This document shows positions 29,067-33,433 of a DNA stretch of 33,433 nt, one piece after another; position 1 is the stretch's first letter, and every line of letters starts with the position of its first letter. The stretch is taken from contig JADNYJ010000349.1 in NCBI GenBank assembly GCA_015501075.1, positions 1 through 33,433 on the forward strand, in the 5' to 3' direction. The position numbers were made by a program, and so were the translations under genes. The DNA comes from Gymnopilus junonius (Eukaryota > Basidiomycota > Agaricomycetes > Agaricales > Galerinaceae). The notes under the pieces were generated by a model. It saw only the letters and a list, made by a program, of their open reading frames with translations. It was not told the origin of the DNA and did not search any database.

Positions 29067-30976
29067 TTACTTCAATGCTGAAGTTTGAGACACCTGGAGG
29101 TTTATTGGAATTTGACCTGACATTGCTTTTCTTAGGACAATTCCTGGACATATGTCGGTTTCTTTACAATTAAAGCATTTGCCTGCTGCTAATAATTCAG
29201 ATCGTTCTTTATCACTCAGTTGAGGAGTCTTAGCACGATCTGCATTACTCTTAAAACTAGATGACCCCGAGCGCAAGCTGTTTGCCAAGTGGTTATTATT
29301 ATTATTGGCACGAGGCTGAGCGCTTCCGGGTCTATGAGATCCAAATCTTGATTTACTCTGGAAACGCGATGACATTTCGGACTTATCTCGATGGGTAGGT
29401 CGAGCACCTGACCTCTCAGACTGGTGTTCTCGCCCTTTTCCCTTCGAGTTGCCATTGCCAGATGACGTTTGACCAGAGGTATTCTTACTTCGGTGGTCAT
29501 TATTGGCAATATTCTCCGAGATCTCAAGTATCTCGGCATGTTGCACAACTTGTTCCCATGAGGAGACATCTTGATTATATCCATCTCGATATAATCCTTG
29601 TCTAATCGTTGCTCTGAGTCCATCCCAGAGTTTAATAACTTTTTCTCGCTCATCAGTAGTACCAATCATATTATAAAGCTCTTCGAGCTCATGTACATAA
29701 GCTGATACTCGTCGATCGTTCTGGAAACAGCGTCTAAGTTTAGCTCGCTGTTCCGCTTTATAATTAACTGGAAAGCAATAGTCAAATAATTGCTCAAAGA
29801 ATTCCTTTAGATTCCACTCAGTAAAATTCATGGACACTTTCTGAGTGTAAAAATCATAAGCTATGCCAGTAAGATAATAGGACAGGACAAATACACGTCG
29901 ATCTCGTCGAACGCGTCCATCCATTACATATGCGGTACCTTCAGTTACAAATCTATTGAAGGTACGGGAGTGGAGTGCCATCATACTCCTTAGGTGCGAT
30001 CGGCTTAAGTCCCGATTTTTTAGACTTCGAGCGCTTATTCTTAGTTCCACGCGACTTCGATCTCCTCGGTGATCGAGATTTCCGTCCTGGAACACTTCGT
30101 CCCGCACCTGCTACTATCGCTATCTGAGCTACTAGAGCTGGACGAATCATCACTAGGGTCTCCTTTGCGAGTTCCCATGTTTCCAATATTATTTAAGGTG
30201 TGTCCCAAATAACTATTAGGAGCTACCTGATTTAATGGGCGACTCGCAGCAGGTCTATTGATGATATATTAGCATTGACAACCCGAGACCTGGGTGGAAC
30301 TGATTGATCTGGGGTAGGTGTCTTGTCAACGGGCTCAGCTGTACTGACAGCGCGGGTAGGAGCCTTTGCTTTGGCTTTAATGGCCTTAGCAATTTCTTCT
30401 TTCTTAGCTCTAGCTTGGTTTTCAAGCTGTAACAAGGCGGCTTTCTGAGCCTCAATATTAAAATCTTCATCTCCCAATTGGATAAAACGGTTAGTCCAAT
30501 TATTATCTGCTCGTCCTTTACCTTTGACTTTAAATTAGACATTCCCTCGCCTAGCGAGTCCAACGAGCGGGTTCTGCGGACCACGACATTAGCATTCCGT
30601 CGTGTAATTCGTTCCTGTTGATCCGGGGTAAGCAATCTCTCGGCTTCCCGAAGGGGATCATTATTCTCAGCTATTTCTGAGCTTTATCCTTGCGCTTTCT
30701 GTGGCGTACTTCCGTCCACGGTTCATTAGGGTTATTTTCAACCCACTTATCAAAGTCCCGGGTTTCATCTACCTCAGGAGTTTCTTCATGAATGCTTTCT
30801 GATTCATTCCTTATCCTTATTAGGTTCATTGGATGATGCCTCATCCCTAGTGGGGACTGCAATGCATCCTTGTAGCTACATTTATCTATTCGAGATGGAG
30901 TCGGAGTTTCCGACATATCATCGGATTCTGAAATCAGTGCCTTTGCACTTGATTTCTGGGGAGCGACCCCTATCAT
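29067..30976 (-). pseudogene. gag (capsid/nucleocapsid) region with several frameshifts
   Basis: Pieces in order: 30976-30671 (acidic N-terminus), 30635-30232 (charged, with T-R-S-L-D-S-L and G-D-E-D-F-N-I-E-A-Q), 30186-29953 (Ser/Arg/Lys-rich, ending P-K-E-Y-D-G-T-P), and the long frame to 29067. The last holds the capsid-like core (F-N-R-F-V-T-E-G, V-L-S-Y-Y-L-T-G, F-D-Y-C-F-P, K-L-W-D-G-L-R) and the start of a CCHC zinc knuckle, C-F-N-C-K. A one-base loss inside the knuckle puts its His and last Cys in another frame. At least four frame changes in all. Gag would form the particle and bind the element RNA. Confidence 0.85.
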
Positions 30977-31179
30977 AATAACTCTTCGGAACGGAGTTGC
31001 GTTTCTTGAGTAAGAGAAGACATATGTACGAAATAGACAAATTAAAATTTCAAAGGTAATAAGGGTTCGGGTGTCGGGAAATAGTCGCCGTCGGAAGGTA
31101 GCATCGGTTGATCAGGCCGGTCGTGTCCCTTTATCGAAAGCGAAGTCGATTCGATTTAGTTGGAGCTTGTCAAAAAATA
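30977..31179 (-). other. untranslated leader of the chromovirus
   Basis: About 200 bases between the 5' LTR and the first gag ATG. The primer-binding site should lie next to the LTR (31160-31179), but no standard tRNA-complementary TGG is present, so priming may differ (self-priming is known for some chromoviruses). Confidence 0.4.
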
Positions 31180-31543
31180 TGTGATGTCGAGTAACGATCC
31201 GTGACGGGAGTCGGCGGGTCGAACGAGGCGGCACACGGTGAGAGGTAAGTTGAGAGGTTGAGAGTCAAGACAGCTTAATGATGTACTGTATTCACTGGGG
31301 TTTGGTAGTACATACAAGCCAGTATTTATATGTTTCTCGGTACCTACTATGACTAGAACTTTGAGTCAAGTAAGAATCAGTAAACTAGTTAATACAAGTC
31401 AGGTAAATAAGAAATGATTCGTTATGAGTTATTTAATACGGAGACGAAAAAGAAACAAGTCATTTATATAAACTACAATAAAAGAGACACGCGTTCAGAA
31501 GATAAGATAAGGGATTTGATTTGATGGTCACGTATTTGCCACA
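31180..31543 (-). repeat. 5' long terminal repeat
   Basis: 364 bp, nearly identical to 21969-22333. It should carry the promoter of the element. Next to its inner edge I do not see the TGG expected of an ordinary tRNA primer site. Confidence 0.93.
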
Positions 31544-31943
31544 TTATGGTATGTCATTCGCACATTTTGACAGGACTTTATGTTGATGCTAGTCACCTTT
31601 GGATGTAATAAATTCAGTGCAACCACATTCTTGCCACACTAATCACTCATCGACTGAACATGCTCCTCGCGTTCAGCGGGCCCGAACGATCCAGCCGTTA
31701 TATTGATGCTCAAGTTCACATTACCCGGGCACAAAGCCGTCCCCTTGATCTATTCCTACAGGACCTCCTTGAGCTCCCTCCCTAAAAAACAAAATAAACA
31801 AGAACGATCTAATCTTATCTGTTCTGCTACTCGATCACCTGACGATGGGACCTCGTGTCTGGGGCGAGGTGGCGGCATGTTTCTTGGGTTTTCTCGGGAC
31901 CTCCACCTCGCTTGAGGAGTCTAGTTTTTAGTTATAACCCACC
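31544..31943. other. intergenic, promoter region of the right-hand gene
   Basis: 400 bases between the chromovirus and the next start codon. No gene recognised; a short frame at 31703-31915 has no identifiable content. Confidence 0.4.
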
Positions 31944-33370
31944 ATGGCGTCCACCACGTACGTCATCTATCTATCTCCGAGTATCCTCCTCTATTCCTTT
32001 ATGTCCTTATTCATACCTTCTTTCTCCTTTTTCTTGTACAGGTCGGCAGCATTTGATGTGTTGCCCGTTGTCGGCTACGCTCTGCTGGCTGTTGTGCTGG
32101 CCTACATTGCATTAAGAGTGTATAGGTACCTGAAGGGAGCCGTCCCTTCTTCAGCTTCAGTTTCGTTGCCCAAGCCAGTCTCTGAAGCCGTGCACCACAA
32201 AGGGTTTAGCTTTGGACATACCATGGGTTGGGGCTGGAGACAATGGAGCTCACTGGTCCCATGTGTACTGTCCTGCGCGAAAAACTGTACCAGCGATGGG
32301 CAAAGGAAAAGCAAAGGCGGCGACATCTGCCAAAAACCTCAGCGTGGAGCTGTTACCCACCACAGGGCTTCCACCGCCACCGACCTCGGTACCTGCTACG
32401 CCTCCTAGGAGTAACACACCGCAGTTGGTCGACCTCAGCTCACCGCCTACACCCCCTCTACAGCAGGAGCAACTTCCACCACAGCGTCCTACCCCACCTC
32501 TCCATCTCCACGCACACCCTCGCCTTCTCCTTTCCACGTGCACCACATGGTGAAACCGCTCTTCCCATCAGCCGCACTTGCCCTCGCCCATGCCCGTCCA
32601 TCTTACTCCCGTCCACCCTCGCCTCATGCCCTCCTCATGACGACCCCGCCGCCGTCTAAACCACACAGACAGAGCAGAAGTCTCGGTAGCGTGCCTGTGC
32701 GGCATCTCTCCTCTGGAGGACAGTCGGGGTTAAGGAACGCTGTTGAGCTGAGGGAGTTGTCTTCTACGCCCAGCCACGTACGGGGAACGAGTAGAGAGCA
32801 CCTGTTGATCGATTTTGTCTTCTGGATCTTCTGATGAGGAAGATGAGAGGGACAGGTACAGGCAAGAAGAGGAGACCACATAATGAAGATCTCCCCGGCT
32901 GCATCGGATATTGGAGTCTTACCTGCTGCTACCAGCAGGGATATGCCTCCCATAGTCGACGTGCGGATGGTAGGACGACACGTTCCGCTTGTTGATCTCA
33001 GTGATGATCTGACGGACCGTAAAGTAAACGAGGACAGCGAGAGTTGGAAATGGTTCAGCTCTGCGCCGGTGCCTTCGCTGTCTTTTGGTCGCAGCGTGCG
33101 TCCGTTGTGGGATCGACCCCTGCTAATTCCAAGCAGATGCCTAATTTCCGACAACCACAGGCGGAGAAACTCATCGACATGGATGACGATGTTCCTCTTG
33201 CTCTTACCCATCCTGAGCTGGTCTCAGGGCGCCCTCGACCTCAGCCAGTCCCAGTGGCAATACAAAGGACGGAAATCCCTCCTCAGCTGGTCGACTTGAC
33301 CGATTCCAAAGTCCCCAGTCACGTTGAGCAAACACCCAAGGAGCCGCAGCCACTTGTAGATTTGATTTGA
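31944..33370 (+). CDS. proline-rich protein with repeated LVDL(S/T) motifs (exon structure partly unresolved)
   Basis: The start is good: CACCATGG at 31944, a 14-nt first exon (to 31957), an 84-nt GT-AG intron, and a second exon from 32042 with a membrane helix (V-G-Y-A-L-L-A-V-V-L-A-Y-I-A-L). The end is also good: an exon ending at 33023 joins in phase to 33095-33370 across a 71-nt GT-AG intron. Between about 32200 and 32780, coding-like Pro/Ser-rich stretches appear in different frames and I cannot join them with confidence. A 111-nt in-frame intron at 32778-32888 is likely. Short motifs recur: P-Q-L-V-D-L-S (32424-32438), P-L-V-D-L-S (about 32985-33002), P-Q-L-V-D-L-T (33284-33300) and P-L-V-D-L-I at the very C-terminus. 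They resemble SUMO-interacting motifs. Function unknown. Two adjacent genes instead of one cannot be excluded. Confidence 0.5.
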
Positions 33371-33433
33371 ATTCGGACATCCGGGGCACCCAGCTCATGG
33401 GATATTGAAGATCAAACTCCTTCCATCACTCGC

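Larger units (their letters stand above)
21969..31543 (-). mobile_element. Ty3/gypsy chromovirus LTR retrotransposon, full length but defective
   Basis: A 9575-bp element bounded by 365- and 364-bp direct repeats beginning TGTGA and ending CCACA. It is transcribed on the minus strand, so the 5' LTR is at the right. Order along transcription: leader, gag, an accessory stretch, protease, reverse transcriptase, RNase H, integrase with GPY/F and chromodomain, a separate ORF, 3' LTR. RT before integrase and a C-terminal chromodomain define a chromovirus. Many frameshifts and stops break gag and pol, so this copy cannot encode its enzymes. The two LTRs differ by about six substitutions and five single-base indels, which suggests fairly recent insertion. 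No short target duplication is visible at the outer flanks (CGCTG against TTATG), which suggests recombination or flank change. Confidence 0.93.

Noticed and set aside
22371..30976. Programmed frameshifting as an explanation for the broken gag-pol frames
   Set aside because: There are about ten breaks, in both directions, several inside catalytic or zinc-binding domains. Programmed shifting would account for one at a defined junction.
21958..31555. Short target duplication around the chromovirus
   Set aside because: I compared the bases just outside both LTRs (CGCTG and TTATG) and found no match of 4-6 bp at the expected place.
32624..33211. 195-codon minus-strand frame
   Set aside because: It overlaps the plus-strand exons that join in phase and end in the LVDL motifs. 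Its own product shows no domain. I prefer the plus-strand gene but cannot fully exclude this one.
1..33433. tRNA, rRNA and CRISPR features
   Set aside because: I saw no cloverleaf with A and B boxes, no rRNA-like conserved blocks and no regularly spaced direct repeats; CRISPR is not expected in a fungal genome.

Overview
The window looks like nuclear DNA of a filamentous basidiomycete, most likely an Agaricomycete. Genes are cut by many short GT-AG introns, mostly 46-60 nt. The protein families fit too: two seven-helix-like DUF6533 proteins, an F-box protein, a class-E P450, a PheA/TfdB-type flavin monooxygenase, PEX19 and a Ty3/gypsy chromovirus. I rebuilt exon structures by hand from splice signals, reading frame and family motifs; none has been tested against transcripts.

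Layout, left to right: (1) 27-921, a PIF/Harbinger-type DNA transposon with near-perfect 60-bp terminal inverted repeats. An internal deletion has fused the starts of its two convergent genes. (2) 1435-4740, two convergent DUF6533 membrane-protein genes, one with a GC-AG intron. (3) 5362-6740, an F-box/leucine-rich type gene (minus). (4) 7895-9169, a secreted isochorismatase-like cysteine hydrolase (plus). (5) 10379-11366, an unknown membrane protein with a signal peptide (plus). (6) 11367-13022, about 1.6 kb without genes, holding hairpins and low-complexity tracts. (7) 13023-14776, PEX19 (minus), complete with a C-terminal CaaX box. (8) 15384-17536, a complete 12-exon cytochrome P450 (minus). 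(9) 17598-18379, a hAT-like non-autonomous element with a perfect 8-bp target duplication, lying 14 bp upstream of the P450 TATA box. (10) 19029-21125, a FAD monooxygenase (minus) with one apparent single-base frameshift. (11) 21969-31543, a 9.6-kb chromovirus on the minus strand. (12) 31944-33370, a plus-strand gene with repeated P-x-LVDL(S/T) motifs, only partly resolved.

Working together: the P450 and the flavin monooxygenase are neighbours on one strand and could act on a shared substrate. No synthase or transporter is visible, so a biosynthetic cluster is not shown. PEX19 is a housekeeping peroxisome-biogenesis gene.

The most unusual content is in the chromovirus. Besides gag, protease, reverse transcriptase, RNase H, integrase and chromodomain, it carries an accessory stretch between gag and protease that reads as two diverged copies of a two-module unit. 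A third relative of the first module sits in a separate intact ORF next to the 3' LTR. Gag and pol are broken by frameshifts, yet that last ORF is open from ATG to stop.
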